Assembly (NCBI GenBank): GCA_902775485.1
Contig: CACYMJ010000003.1
Location: forward strand, 1 to 64,000
Source: an uncultured Lachnospiraceae bacterium
GTDB taxonomy: Bacteria > Bacillota > Clostridia > Lachnospirales > Lachnospiraceae
Reading direction: 5' to 3'
DNA length: 64,000 bases
Part shown: positions 1 through 9,214 of the stretch, piece by piece
How the letters are laid out: every line of letters starts with the position of its first letter
Numbering within the stretch: position 1 is the stretch's first letter
Notes under the pieces: generated by a model
Seen by the model: only the letters and a program-made list of their open reading frames with translations
Told to the model about the DNA's origin: nothing
The model's database searches: none
Position numbers and translations under genes: made by a program

Positions 1-1
1 T

Positions 2-1285
2 TTTGAGAGAGAACTGGTCACGTGCAATGTGAATCCGGCGCATATGTATCAAAAGCGCTTAAAGAGCTGTCCTTGGTGTGAAGCAGACAGCAGGTATTCA
101 GCAATGATGAATCCACAGCCACAACCACAGCCACAGCTGATACAAAAGGCATTTACTGCACCGGTGGTTACTGCACCAACATCCAGTAACATAAATTCTT
201 CGGGGGGTGTTTTATCACAAACAAATACATTATCAGGAACACCATCAGGAATTCAAGCAGGTGCGCCTTCTTGGAAGCAAAAGGTTTCATCGGTCAGTAG
301 AGGAAACCGTCTAAACTGGATCAATGCTGCAGGGTGGATAACCTTTTTTGTTAGTGTTATAGCTGTATTTATGCCGTTGGTTCAAAATGGATCAATACAT
401 TTAGATGAAACAAACATTTATCAAATAAATGTGATTAGAAGTAGCATTATTGCTCTGATTGGAGTGGCGGCGCTTTGCTTTGCAAGCCATTATTCGCAAA
501 GTCCGGCAGCAATGCTTACCATTATTTTATCCGGAATATGGGGGCTGGTATTTTCAACAACTGCGGCGACCGTTAAATATACACAGATGGGTTTTAGTAA
601 GGTAAGTGCAGATGAAACATGGAAGATATTCGGAATATTTATCTTGTTATTTGCAGGTGCAATTGCAATTCCTTCGAAAATTGCATCTTTCTTGCGAACT
701 GGCAGAAGAACTCGACAAAAAGTAACAAGAGCTCAGATAAGACAACGTATTAAACCGTTCGAAGCAATATGCATTATAGTTATGGCATTTTCAAGTATCG
801 CATGTATAGCATTGATGTGGAGCTTGGAGACGTATTATCACATCGTTAGTAATTATAATTTAATTGCGATAGCGATATGGGTAATGCCAGTTATTATATT
901 CTTAATTGAATGTTATTGTTTATCAGGTAATTCGGAATTGACATACACATGGTTCTGCGCATCAATGACATCGTTTTTTACCTGTCTTGTTCTTTGGTGG
1001 GGAAAAGTCGGAGGTGCAGGAGCTATTTTTGGATGGTTGTTTTTGGCGATAGTTGCTTGTTTATTACTTATTTTCGTGGGATCTGAAGACATAGCAGGGC
1101 TTTTAGGCGGCTTTATGTTTTTTTCATTTTTCGTATTTTTTATTGTAGGTGCATATGCAGATCTGGAAATTATGAGCAAGGGACCGTCAGCGATAGGAAG
1201 TTTTACCCATTGGCTGATCGTGGGACCTGCAATTATCATTACACTGATATCCGCATACACAACGGTAAAAGAGTTATTCCTTTGA
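2..1285 (+). CDS. C-terminal part of a kinase-associated polytopic membrane protein (5' end outside window)
   Basis: The reading frame is open from base 2, so the gene starts upstream of the window. The first visible residues end in a zinc-knuckle-like motif, NPAHMYQK followed by SCPWCEAD, almost identical to the segment that follows the kinase domain in the next gene (NPIHMYRK, TCPWCEAD). I infer that the missing N-terminus is a COG4248/YegI-like kinase domain. A Pro/Gln-rich linker follows (about residues 40-50 of the visible part), then roughly nine hydrophobic segments, so the product sits in the membrane. The stop is 51 bases before the next gene's start, in the same direction. The base composition is AT-rich compared with DNA after 10.3 kb. 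The kinase assignment rests on the shared motif only; the membrane part has no recognised family. Confidence 0.7.
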   Translation, partial: FERELVTCNVNPAHMYQKRLKSCPWCEADSRYSAMMNPQPQPQPQLIQKAFTAPVVTAPTSSNINSSGGVLSQTNTLSGTPSGIQAGAPSWKQKVSSVSRGNRLNWINAAGWITFFVSVIAVFMPLVQNGSIHLDETNIYQINVIRSSIIALIGVAALCFASHYSQSPAAMLTIILSGIWGLVFSTTAATVKYTQMGFSKVSADETWKIFGIFILLFAGAIAIPSKIASFLRTGRRTRQKVTRAQIRQRIKPFEAICIIVMAFSSIACIALMWSLETYYHIVSNYNLIAIAIWVMPVIIFLIECYCLSGNSELTYTWFCASMTSFFTCLVLWWGKVGGAGAIFGWLFLAIVACLLLIFVGSEDIAGLLGGFMFFSFFVFFIVGAYADLEIMSKGPSAIGSFTHWLIVGPAIIITLISAYTTVKELFL

Positions 1286-1336
1286 TATAGATAAAGATAC
1301 TTAATGGAGGTTTTGGGTGATTCGAAGGAGGGAAAA

Positions 1337-3766
1337 ATGATTGTAACAGGACTGCATGGTGACGTATTTGATTTGGAGCAGAAACCTTTCAGTAGTGGCG
1401 GAGAGGGCGATATATTTGGCATTAAAGGAAATGGTGATAATGTTGTTAAAATCTATCATAAAGATAGAGTAACAACTGAACTCGAAGAAAAAATAAAATA
1501 CATGACGGAGAAGCAACCCAGTAGGAATGTTATAAATCAAGTGGCATGGCCGCTGGATGCGGTTTATGATCAACCAGGTATATTCTGTGGCTTTTTTATG
1601 CCGCGTCTAAATATAGATATTTCTTTAAGTGAAGTATACAAATACCCGCCGAAGACTTCTATAACGTATCAGCAAAAGATAATAATAGCAGAGAATATCT
1701 GTGCAGTAATAAGTGCAGTTCATGAGGCCGGCTATGTATTTGGGGATTTCAACCCGTTGAATATTGGGGTTAATGTAACTACGGGGAATGTGGCTTTTTT
1801 AGATACTGATAGTTATCACATTGTGTTAGGTGACCAAAGAGCATATAGATGTAAGGTCTGCTTAGATGGTTATGTAGCACCTGAACTGTTAAAAAAATGC
1901 GAATCATATAAGAAGGACGCATACGCCAATGCACCTCTGCCCACATTTACAAAAGAAACGGATAATTTCGCACTTGCAATTCATATCTTTAAATTATTGA
2001 TGAATGGATTTACCCCATTTAACGGTATAAAAGAAACGGATTCGATTTCTACAGGTTCGCCGGGACAAGGAAATCAAGCAATTAAACGTGATAGTTACTG
2101 TTTTAAGCCGGGGAATAAACCGCAGGCGGTTGCAGTTCCACCGTTAGATGTATTGCCGGAGGAAATTGCTGATCTATTCACGAGGGCATTCATGTTTGGA
2201 AAGCTTGATCCTTCACAAAGGCCTTCCGCAAGGGAATGGCATAAAGCGTTAAGTGATTATGCAAGTGATTTGATTGGATGCGCAAGGAATCCAATACATA
2301 TGTATCGGAAAGGACTGAGCACATGTCCGTGGTGTGAGGCTGATGAAAGATATGCAAATGCAACAGCTCCATCTCTTAAGCAGATATCATTTACGAATGT
2401 GCCAAATCCGGTTGTAGCACCTGTAGTAGCGCCTTCATCACCAAGCGGTAGTACTGTAATTAATAATGGCAACTCATACAGTACGTCAGCAACTTCTGCA
2501 ATAAAAAGCGGAATTGTAAGGGCGGGAAAATGGTTTGCCGGATTGCAGCGACAAACTAAGATTGCACTGTGTTCATCAGTGGGAGCCTTAATACTGATAG
2601 CTCTTTTGATAGGTGTATTCAATAACATAATAATTCCTAATGCGAAGTATAATTCTGCTCAAAAACTTCTTGAGGCGGAACAATACAGTGAAGCATATAA
2701 CGCTTTTATAGAGTTGGAAGGTTTTGAGGACAGTGTGGCTATGGCTAATAAAGCCAAACAGTTGGAGAATGATTCGACCCATTACAATAAAGCAATTTCT
2801 CTGTTGAATGAAAATAATAAAGAAAAGGCGTTAGAAGAATTCCAGCAAGCTAACGGATATAAGGATACCGATGAACAAATAGCGAGCATTACAGAAACTA
2901 TAAATTCTGAAAAGTACGAGCAGGCAGAACAGTTATTCAGCGATGGAAATTATGAAGAGGCTATAAAAATATACAATGAGATCGTTCAATATCGAGACAG
3001 TAAAGATAAGATAAGTAGCGCTACAGATTCGATTAATAAGGGAAAATATGCCGAGGCAGAAAGTTTTTTTTCTGAGGAAAGATATGACGAAGCAATTAAC
3101 GCTTTTTCTCAGATAAAAGATTACTCTGATAGCAGGGATAGAATTGCACAGATAGAAGATATAAAACTTGAAAATAAGTATAACGAAGCGGAAAGATGCA
3201 GGGAAAACGGCGAATATGATAAAGCAGTAGAAATATATAAAGCACTTGATACATATAAAGACAGTTCCGATAAGTACATGAGATCAATGTATGATTATGC
3301 TGTGTCAAATAAAACAGCAGAGGATGTTCAGACTCAAAAGTATTTGATGGAACTTAAAAAGGTAGGGTATGAGGACTCTCAAGCGATTTATGATTCGTTG
3401 TTCTATTATACAATTGATATTATAGTCAATAATTCACAGGATGATATATCCACAAATATGACAGAGTGTGATAACAATAACGATATTTATTTGCATTATA
3501 ATTTGCATTTTACAGGAGATGAATCTCTTGTTGGCGAAACAGATCATACAGTTCATTATGAAATCTGGGGATATGCGAGAGAAGGGTTTGGTTCAATAGA
3601 AAACGTCAGAACAGGATGGAATTGGATACGTCAAAAGATGGGAGACGGAAGAGGCGCGGCAGATTTGATTTTCAAATTATCATTAGATAATAACCCTAAG
3701 ATTTTTGAAAGGGATTTAGTAATATACTGGGTTGACGGATATACTGGCGAAAGAAGATATGATTAG
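1337..3766 (+). CDS. YegI-like (COG4248-type) protein kinase with zinc knuckle, one TM segment and TPR-like repeats
   Basis: An 809-residue protein. The ATG at 1337 is chosen because AAGGAGGG lies just upstream; the earlier ATG at 1304 has no such site. The N-terminal kinase fold has a glycine-rich loop (SSGGEGDIF, residues 19-27), the VVKIY lysine K38, a catalytic loop GDFNPLN with D137 and N142, and DTD (D156) in place of DFG, so catalysis is plausible. A CPWC zinc knuckle lies near residue 330, a low-complexity linker follows, and one membrane helix is near residues 410-430. Five repeats of about 40-45 residues (pattern YxxAxxLLxxxxYxEAxxxFxxLxxYxDS) occupy about 435-650, presumably outside the membrane. 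A C-terminal domain of about 150 residues is unrecognised. Its substrate is unknown. It follows a paralogue and precedes an MBL-fold gene in the same direction. Confidence 0.8.
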   Translation: MIVTGLHGDVFDLEQKPFSSGGEGDIFGIKGNGDNVVKIYHKDRVTTELEEKIKYMTEKQPSRNVINQVAWPLDAVYDQPGIFCGFFMPRLNIDISLSEVYKYPPKTSITYQQKIIIAENICAVISAVHEAGYVFGDFNPLNIGVNVTTGNVAFLDTDSYHIVLGDQRAYRCKVCLDGYVAPELLKKCESYKKDAYANAPLPTFTKETDNFALAIHIFKLLMNGFTPFNGIKETDSISTGSPGQGNQAIKRDSYCFKPGNKPQAVAVPPLDVLPEEIADLFTRAFMFGKLDPSQRPSAREWHKALSDYASDLIGCARNPIHMYRKGLSTCPWCEADERYANATAPSLKQISFTNVPNPVVAPVVAPSSPSGSTVINNGNSYSTSATSAIKSGIVRAGKWFAGLQRQTKIALCSSVGALILIALLIGVFNNIIIPNAKYNSAQKLLEAEQYSEAYNAFIELEGFEDSVAMANKAKQLENDSTHYNKAISLLNENNKEKALEEFQQANGYKDTDEQIASITETINSEKYEQAEQLFSDGNYEEAIKIYNEIVQYRDSKDKISSATDSINKGKYAEAESFFSEERYDEAINAFSQIKDYSDSRDRIAQIEDIKLENKYNEAERCRENGEYDKAVEIYKALDTYKDSSDKYMRSMYDYAVSNKTAEDVQTQKYLMELKKVGYEDSQAIYDSLFYYTIDIIVNNSQDDISTNMTECDNNNDIYLHYNLHFTGDESLVGETDHTVHYEIWGYAREGFGSIENVRTGWNWIRQKMGDGRGAADLIFKLSLDNNPKIFERDLVIYWVDGYTGERRYD

Positions 3767-3839
3767 AAATGTCAGTAATATGGAATAAAGATAAAATCAC
3801 ATTTTAGTGGTTGGAAATAAATGACAGGAGGGTGAAAAA

Positions 3840-5753
3840 GTGAGTGATTTAGGAATTAACGGTATGTATTTAGGCCATAGCGGGTTTGTTATTGAAACGC
3901 CTAATGCAACAATGCTTTTCGACTGGTATCAAGGAAAACTTCCTACGATTAGAAGTGAGAAGCCTCTTTGTGTGTTTGTGAGCCATATTCATTCTGATCA
4001 TTTTAATCCAGAGATCTTTAATCTTGTCGGAAATCATCCCAACTCGGAAATATATCTGGGGTATGATCATAGCGTACAATCATTTGATGAAATGTTATCC
4101 AATCTTCCAAAGGCTGTTCAAGATAAAATATGTTTTTTTGATGGAGAGCAAAAGCTAATTGTTGACATAGGAGAGACGGATATTATCGTCAATACACTAC
4201 GATCTACTGATATGGGCGTGGCTTTTTTGATTCATACAGATGATAAAACATATTTCCATGCCGGTGACTTGTTTCTTATGCAAACGGTCAGCAGAGCAAA
4301 CTATCTTGCACAGTACACGGATATGTTGATAAACCATCCCGACGAGCAAGTAATGGATTATGAGACATATTTGAAAGAATGTGAAACGGAGTTTAATAGT
4401 TTTACGGAACCATTAAGAGGAAAGACTATAGACTTTGCAATGATTCCGGTAGATCCGAGATTTGGAGATGTGGCGTACAAGACTGTTAAAAGATACATGA
4501 ATATAGCAGATATAAAATTCTGGTCGCCTATACATCTTTGGGGGAAATACGAATATGTTGATGAATTTTTGACTCATCATCCAGAGTATTCTTCTAATAT
4601 GATAGGTATCTCTTCCGCAAAAGGTATAAAAAAAGGAATTCAATTAAATGAGAGGTTTGTTTTGTTTGAAGAGAAATCCTTAAAAGAGGATTCAACTGAT
4701 ATATTGCAACAGCGAAATTGGAGCAAGAGCATAGAAAATGAAGAATCTGCTTGGGGACCGACTTCACGGGATACTTTTAAATGGGGTAATCCATCTGACT
4801 ATGTGGTGTTTAATTCCATGACTGATAATCCAAAGACAGGAGATGAAAGAAACTTTGTAAGGATACGTAAGTATTCGATGGATACCAAGTTCTCAGATAA
4901 AGTAGAATTAGAAGTAGGTGAAGAATACGAAGTGGCGGTATGGTTTGACAATAATGCAAAGCCTGAGCTGAATAAAAAAGAAAATGGTGGAGTTGGTATT
5001 GCTGAAAATGTCAGACTTCGTATAGAGTGTCCTGAAAAAGTTAAAGGGAAAACCAACGCTGTCATTAAAGGAATAATATCCTCCACCAACTCAAAGCCGG
5101 AAGAAATATGGGATACTGCATATGCATATACGGGATCAACAGTATTACTCAGATATGTGCCTAACTCTGCAATAATTCATAGTTTAGGAACTATAAATGG
5201 TCAGATTCTGTCATCTAAGTCGATGTTTGGAAAAGATGGCGTTAAATTGGGCTATTGGGAAGATTTATGGGGAACTGTCCCCGGTGGAAGTGAATATGCA
5301 GGATACATTACATTTCGCATGAAAGTCGATCAACCTGGATTTAAGCTTTCTTCTTTGGTATCCATAAAAGATAAAACAAATTATCAAAGAAGCATTGTTG
5401 CAAAACCGGGAGATATTTTAGAGTTTCAATTATCATATGAAAATACAGGAACAATAAATCAGAAAGCAATAAAAGCATATGATTATCTACCGGATGGACT
5501 GGTGTATATAAAAGGGTCAACGTCATTTGAAACAGTTTTTGGAGAAAACAAGACATCTGACAATCTGTTTAATGGAGGCATGAACCTTGGGGATTATGAG
5601 CCGGGGGATTGGGTTATAGTCAGATACCAAGTAAAGGTTGAGGATAATAAAAAGTATTTTCCAGAAGGGGATACAGTAATATACAATGATGCATCTATTG
5701 CGACAGCTAATGGAACAGGACGGAATATAGCGGAAATTATTGTTCGTAGATAA
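3840..5753 (+). CDS. Metallo-beta-lactamase-fold protein with C-terminal DUF11-like domain
   Basis: A 637-residue protein starting at GTG, with AGGAGG about ten bases upstream. The N-terminal half is an MBL fold of the UlaG-like type: the metal motif HIHSDH (H49, H51, D53, H54), a later FHAGDL metal/aspartate motif near residue 140, and PIHLWG near 230. About residues 350-500 are unassigned. The C-terminus (about 510-637) resembles DUF11 repeats found in surface or secreted proteins (a stretch with FQLSYENTGT and YDYLPDGL). There is no signal peptide, so an extracellular-type tail on an apparently cytoplasmic enzyme is odd. The gene lies between a kinase and a membrane protein in a co-directional set and probably shares their transcript. 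The substrate (small molecule or nucleic acid) cannot be told from the sequence. Confidence 0.75.
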   Translation: MSDLGINGMYLGHSGFVIETPNATMLFDWYQGKLPTIRSEKPLCVFVSHIHSDHFNPEIFNLVGNHPNSEIYLGYDHSVQSFDEMLSNLPKAVQDKICFFDGEQKLIVDIGETDIIVNTLRSTDMGVAFLIHTDDKTYFHAGDLFLMQTVSRANYLAQYTDMLINHPDEQVMDYETYLKECETEFNSFTEPLRGKTIDFAMIPVDPRFGDVAYKTVKRYMNIADIKFWSPIHLWGKYEYVDEFLTHHPEYSSNMIGISSAKGIKKGIQLNERFVLFEEKSLKEDSTDILQQRNWSKSIENEESAWGPTSRDTFKWGNPSDYVVFNSMTDNPKTGDERNFVRIRKYSMDTKFSDKVELEVGEEYEVAVWFDNNAKPELNKKENGGVGIAENVRLRIECPEKVKGKTNAVIKGIISSTNSKPEEIWDTAYAYTGSTVLLRYVPNSAIIHSLGTINGQILSSKSMFGKDGVKLGYWEDLWGTVPGGSEYAGYITFRMKVDQPGFKLSSLVSIKDKTNYQRSIVAKPGDILEFQLSYENTGTINQKAIKAYDYLPDGLVYIKGSTSFETVFGENKTSDNLFNGGMNLGDYEPGDWVIVRYQVKVEDNKKYFPEGDTVIYNDASIATANGTGRNIAEIIVRR

Positions 5754-5767
5754 TACAGAATTGCTCC

Positions 5768-6850
5768 ATGAAGGCGGATATGAAACGCATTGTTATTAGT
5801 GGTTTTAGTGAAAAAATACGTAATTGGATTCTTATAACCAAAATAGAAGGATTCTGCCATAGACATAGCTTATTCTTAAGAAAAACTTTCTATATTGTTG
5901 GGACGTTAGCTATTGTGTTCAGCTGTATAGAGGTACCCAGAGAAATATATAGAATGGTTCGGTCTCATGAGTATTATAGCAATCTTGATAATGAGAATTA
6001 CTGGCCTGTGCAAGATTATGATGGGAATAATGTGAATATATTTGAATATGAGCATTATTTAGAAAGCTGCGGTGCGACGGACATTATAAAAGGTTATTAT
6101 TACAAAGACAATGGGAATACTGCCATTTGTTACGATTATAATGTCGGAAATGTAAGATTCGTTTTAGATAATGTAATAACGCCGGACTACCTAAGCACGT
6201 ATAATAGTGGGTCACGTAGGATTCTTGTACAAAGCAGGCTGTCTGTTTATGATGGCAACTACACCTATATAACGGATTATGTGGCGGGTGAGAACTATGT
6301 GATGGATTATCGTAGTCCCATGTGGGTGGAAAAAAGAGTATTTGAATCGCTTCGCACAATTATGGATCGTTTGCGAGATGATGCGTATAAATACTCTGAG
6401 TGTCCGTTTGATGATATGGACATACCTCATTATGTAGAGGATGTAAATGGTAATCATAGATGGCATCAAACCCTTTTTGATGTTGATGAAATATCCGATG
6501 CATCAGCAGATAATAAAACGATTATACCAGACAATGAATATACAAATGCAGATACTGGGTGGCCTGGATATTATGCTTTGGAAAATGGAAATTATATCGA
6601 GGTGTTCGATACTTATTCGGACGGCACCATTTATTTTGGAATGTCAACAATGAGCGCAGCGGGTGATGAATTTATTTACAATGAGTATACTGTGCCGTTT
6701 AATGACACTGATACGAAAGAGATTCAGATAGAATACCAGTCAGGCATATACGAAATTTTCAAATTAGAGGATGATGGGATATCGGTATCATTGAGTAATG
6801 GTATGCCGGGGGCAAATAATGGCTTTTATAAGAGGACGGCATCTTATTAG
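5768..6850 (+). CDS. Membrane-anchored protein of unknown function
   Basis: About 360 residues. A single hydrophobic segment lies near residues 38-58 (around the stretch FYIVGTLAIVFSC), with a basic N-terminus before it. The rest is a soluble domain rich in Asp, Tyr and Asn, predicted outside the cytoplasm. No catalytic motif or family is recognised. The start is uncertain: ATG 5768 and ATG 5780 are both possible, the second having AAGGCGG a few bases upstream. It lies 14 bases after the MBL-fold gene and 14 before the PolC-like gene, so translation coupling in one operon is likely. The codon and base composition is AT-rich like its neighbours. Confidence 0.6.
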   Translation: MKADMKRIVISGFSEKIRNWILITKIEGFCHRHSLFLRKTFYIVGTLAIVFSCIEVPREIYRMVRSHEYYSNLDNENYWPVQDYDGNNVNIFEYEHYLESCGATDIIKGYYYKDNGNTAICYDYNVGNVRFVLDNVITPDYLSTYNSGSRRILVQSRLSVYDGNYTYITDYVAGENYVMDYRSPMWVEKRVFESLRTIMDRLRDDAYKYSECPFDDMDIPHYVEDVNGNHRWHQTLFDVDEISDASADNKTIIPDNEYTNADTGWPGYYALENGNYIEVFDTYSDGTIYFGMSTMSAAGDEFIYNEYTVPFNDTDTKEIQIEYQSGIYEIFKLEDDGISVSLSNGMPGANNGFYKRTASY

Positions 6851-6864
6851 GAGGAGACGTGGGT

Positions 6865-8196
6865 ATGTATGTAACACGGATTCAGGAAGCAGATAAGAAA
6901 CTTCGGGATAGGTGTATGGCATCGGCGAAAAGATTATATGGAGAGAATCTCCCGGATATTGTTAAAGTAAGATTGGACAGAGAGCTTTTAGCTATATCTC
7001 AGTGTAACCATGCCACTCATTATATTATTGCTGCTGCAATGGCGGATTGTTCGTTGTACAAAGGCTGCCATATCACAACACGGGGAACAATAGGCTCATC
7101 ATTGGTTGCGTTTTTCTCGGGTATAACAGAGATAAATCCTTTAGAGGCACATTATCGGTGCCCGTCATGTCATTATTTTGAATTATCAGAGAATAAGAGT
7201 GAATACGATTATGTGACGGGATATGATTTGCCGGAGAAAAAATGCCCTGTATGCGGAAAACTTCTCATTGGTGATGGGGCGAATATAATGTCCGAAATGT
7301 CGATGGGAACGGATATGAGACGTGAGCCAGATGTTATTATGAATTTCTCTCCAGAGGTTATTCAAGATGTTATCGACGCATTAAGAGAGATGTTTGGCAA
7401 AGACAATGTAATAGGTGCGGGCGTTTCGGTAAATGCTGAAGATGGGACAAGGAAGACGGGCGTTCATCCTGGTGGGATCTTTATTGTCCCGGCACAAGTT
7501 GAGATAAGTGATATAACTGGTCTGCGAAATGATGTTCGGGATGATGGGATTCATCTCATGGTTACAGAGAGACATTATCGTGATATGGAAAAATACTTGA
7601 AAAAGTATGATGTTCTTCCAAAGCCGGAGCTGGGTGTTCTCCATGAAATGGAAATTACAACAGGAGTTCCGGTTAAGTCCATATCAATGCATGAAAGTGA
7701 GTTATTTGACATTGATAATACGGACGAGAAGAATAGTTTTCTTATTGACGGGCCGGATTGGAAGGCATTTGGTATAGTACATCCACAAGGCTTTATAGAT
7801 ATGGTCAGAATGTTCGGTCTTGCTCATACCGATTTCTTTGATGGAAATGGTGATATAAGTGCAGAAAACATACTGGAAGCTAAGAGGCATGGGATATACT
7901 GTCGTGACGATATTTTGGAGACTTTGCTCCGTAAGGGCTGCGATATTCATACATCATATACTATAATGAACAGCATAAGTCGAGGAAAAGGTGTAGATGA
8001 AACGGCGGAAAAGACGATGCATGGCTGTGGTATGTCCGATGATTACGTTGGATTCTGTAAACGGATCAAATATCTTTTCCCACGCTCTATGATGGCTTCA
8101 TACGCATTAGTAAACTGGCGCATGGCTTTCTATAAAGCAAATTATCCGCAGGAGTTTGAGAAGGTAATGTCAGCGTGGAATCGAAAAGAGGAATAA
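6865..8196 (+). CDS. Free-standing PolC-type DNA polymerase III core homologue, probably catalytically impaired
   Basis: A 443-residue protein. ATG 6865 is preferred to GTG 6859 because GGAGGAG lies eight bases upstream of the ATG. It matches only the polymerase core of the replicative PolC (normally about 1,400 residues): the SRGSVGSS motif appears as TRGTIGSS, a four-Cys zinc site is present (C99, C102, C127, C130), and HPGG, RKGKG-like (SRGKG) and FPKAHAAAY-like (FPRSMMASY) motifs follow in PolC order. The PHP, OB and exonuclease parts are absent and the fingers are shortened. The palm motif PDIDLNFS reads PDVIMNFS, keeping D156 but replacing the second aspartate with I158; the third catalytic Asp (KLDILG in PolC) is probably D249 (KYDVLP). 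Polymerisation is therefore doubtful. It is the last well-formed gene of the kinase/MBL set. A regulatory or DNA-binding role is inference. Confidence 0.75.
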   Translation: MYVTRIQEADKKLRDRCMASAKRLYGENLPDIVKVRLDRELLAISQCNHATHYIIAAAMADCSLYKGCHITTRGTIGSSLVAFFSGITEINPLEAHYRCPSCHYFELSENKSEYDYVTGYDLPEKKCPVCGKLLIGDGANIMSEMSMGTDMRREPDVIMNFSPEVIQDVIDALREMFGKDNVIGAGVSVNAEDGTRKTGVHPGGIFIVPAQVEISDITGLRNDVRDDGIHLMVTERHYRDMEKYLKKYDVLPKPELGVLHEMEITTGVPVKSISMHESELFDIDNTDEKNSFLIDGPDWKAFGIVHPQGFIDMVRMFGLAHTDFFDGNGDISAENILEAKRHGIYCRDDILETLLRKGCDIHTSYTIMNSISRGKGVDETAEKTMHGCGMSDDYVGFCKRIKYLFPRSMMASYALVNWRMAFYKANYPQEFEKVMSAWNRKEE

Positions 8197-8334
8197 AACC
8201 GAATTGTCGTATGGCGTGCTATTAGGAGAATATATAGTGGATGAAAGAAAAAGACTCACAGATGATAGCTTAAAGTTATCTGTTGATGAAGCATAAAAAA
8301 ATTTCAAAGAGCAGGCAGCAATTATAGGCGTGGT
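8197..8334 (+). other. Short AT-rich gap with a 19-codon open frame
   Basis: A 19-codon frame opens at GTG 8236 behind TAGGAG and ends at TAA 8295. Its start (VDERKRLTDD) resembles the first residues of small mobile-element proteins, so it may be a truncated remnant, but it is too short to assign. No terminator or promoter stands out. Confidence 0.3.
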
Positions 8335-8982
8335 ATGCTTACCGATAATGAATGTTGGAGTTGGATGCATAGTACATTTATAGAGCATTTTTATGACCTT
8401 CTTAGGAATAACGGTTTGAGAACAAACCTGAATTCAAAAAGTTGGCTTCGTTTTCTTGACGACTACGCCCTTTGGTCTGGAAATGGTACTCCGTGCAGTT
8501 TGATTGAGGAACCGTGGCTTTTAGATGATAATCTTGATGACCATTACGAGGATAAGTTTTGGCTTGCTGCTATTCGACCTGCTCGAGGGTATGGTGCGAC
8601 TTCCTCCGCTTTTGTTTTTGAAAATGAGGCTTCGATTCATGATAAATCGCAGTTTTTCAAGCTCATGGAAGCATTTCGCATTACAACGGAATATTTTGAG
8701 CCTCTTCCAGAGGGAATCATTGCACCTGACAAGCATTGGACGCATACCTATACCGGAGGATGTACATATGTCATAGGATATAATTGTGTGGATGATGGCG
8801 GACTCCTCGCTGAATCTGATCCTGTTGGGAAAACGTATATCTTAAATAATGACCTTGGATTAAAAGCTGTCGTTACAATAACAGAGGACAGAAGAAAACA
8901 GGATCGTGGTCAAATGGATTATGATGACTTCTATCCTATGGGGGAATATCTTTCAGAAGGTAATATTGAAGGATATGGATGA
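8335..8982 (+). CDS. Hypothetical protein
   Basis: A 215-residue frame with no recognised family. It is acidic and rich in Trp and Tyr, with no membrane segment or signal peptide. No convincing ribosome site precedes ATG 8335 and no better start exists before the upstream in-frame stop at 8287, so the 5' end may be damaged or the gene may be poorly translated. It lies between the PolC-like gene and mobile-element debris, and its base composition matches the AT-rich island. It may be mobile-element cargo. Confidence 0.45.
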   Translation: MLTDNECWSWMHSTFIEHFYDLLRNNGLRTNLNSKSWLRFLDDYALWSGNGTPCSLIEEPWLLDDNLDDHYEDKFWLAAIRPARGYGATSSAFVFENEASIHDKSQFFKLMEAFRITTEYFEPLPEGIIAPDKHWTHTYTGGCTYVIGYNCVDDGGLLAESDPVGKTYILNNDLGLKAVVTITEDRRKQDRGQMDYDDFYPMGEYLSEGNIEGYG

Positions 8983-8983
8983 T

Positions 8984-9214
8984 ATGAAAGGTGATAGCGA
9001 AAGCTATCTACCCGCGGAGTACGTCAGGAGAGGTATATATGGCTTCCTACAGGTTTTGATGAGTAAAAACATTGAGAACGCAGAGATTTCGGATGAAGTG
9101 TTAGAGGATGAAGACTATTTTGAGAGTTCTGATGAAATAACAGGGGATAAAGATCAAGCGGGAAAAGATAGAGGATTATATATCCCAGATAGGAAATCCA
9201 TATTGCTATCTTGA
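8984..9214 (+). CDS. Small hypothetical mobile-element protein (possibly chimeric)
   Basis: A 76-residue frame, very acidic in its second half (EISDEVLEDEDYFESSDE). ATG 8984 has GAAGG about eleven bases upstream; ATG 8975 is an in-frame alternative. Its last residues are read over, in another frame, a DUF6870-like coding remnant, which suggests that the natural C-terminus was lost in a rearrangement. The context (upstream of a serine recombinase) points to a decayed integrative element. Confidence 0.4.
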   Translation: MKGDSESYLPAEYVRRGIYGFLQVLMSKNIENAEISDEVLEDEDYFESSDEITGDKDQAGKDRGLYIPDRKSILLS

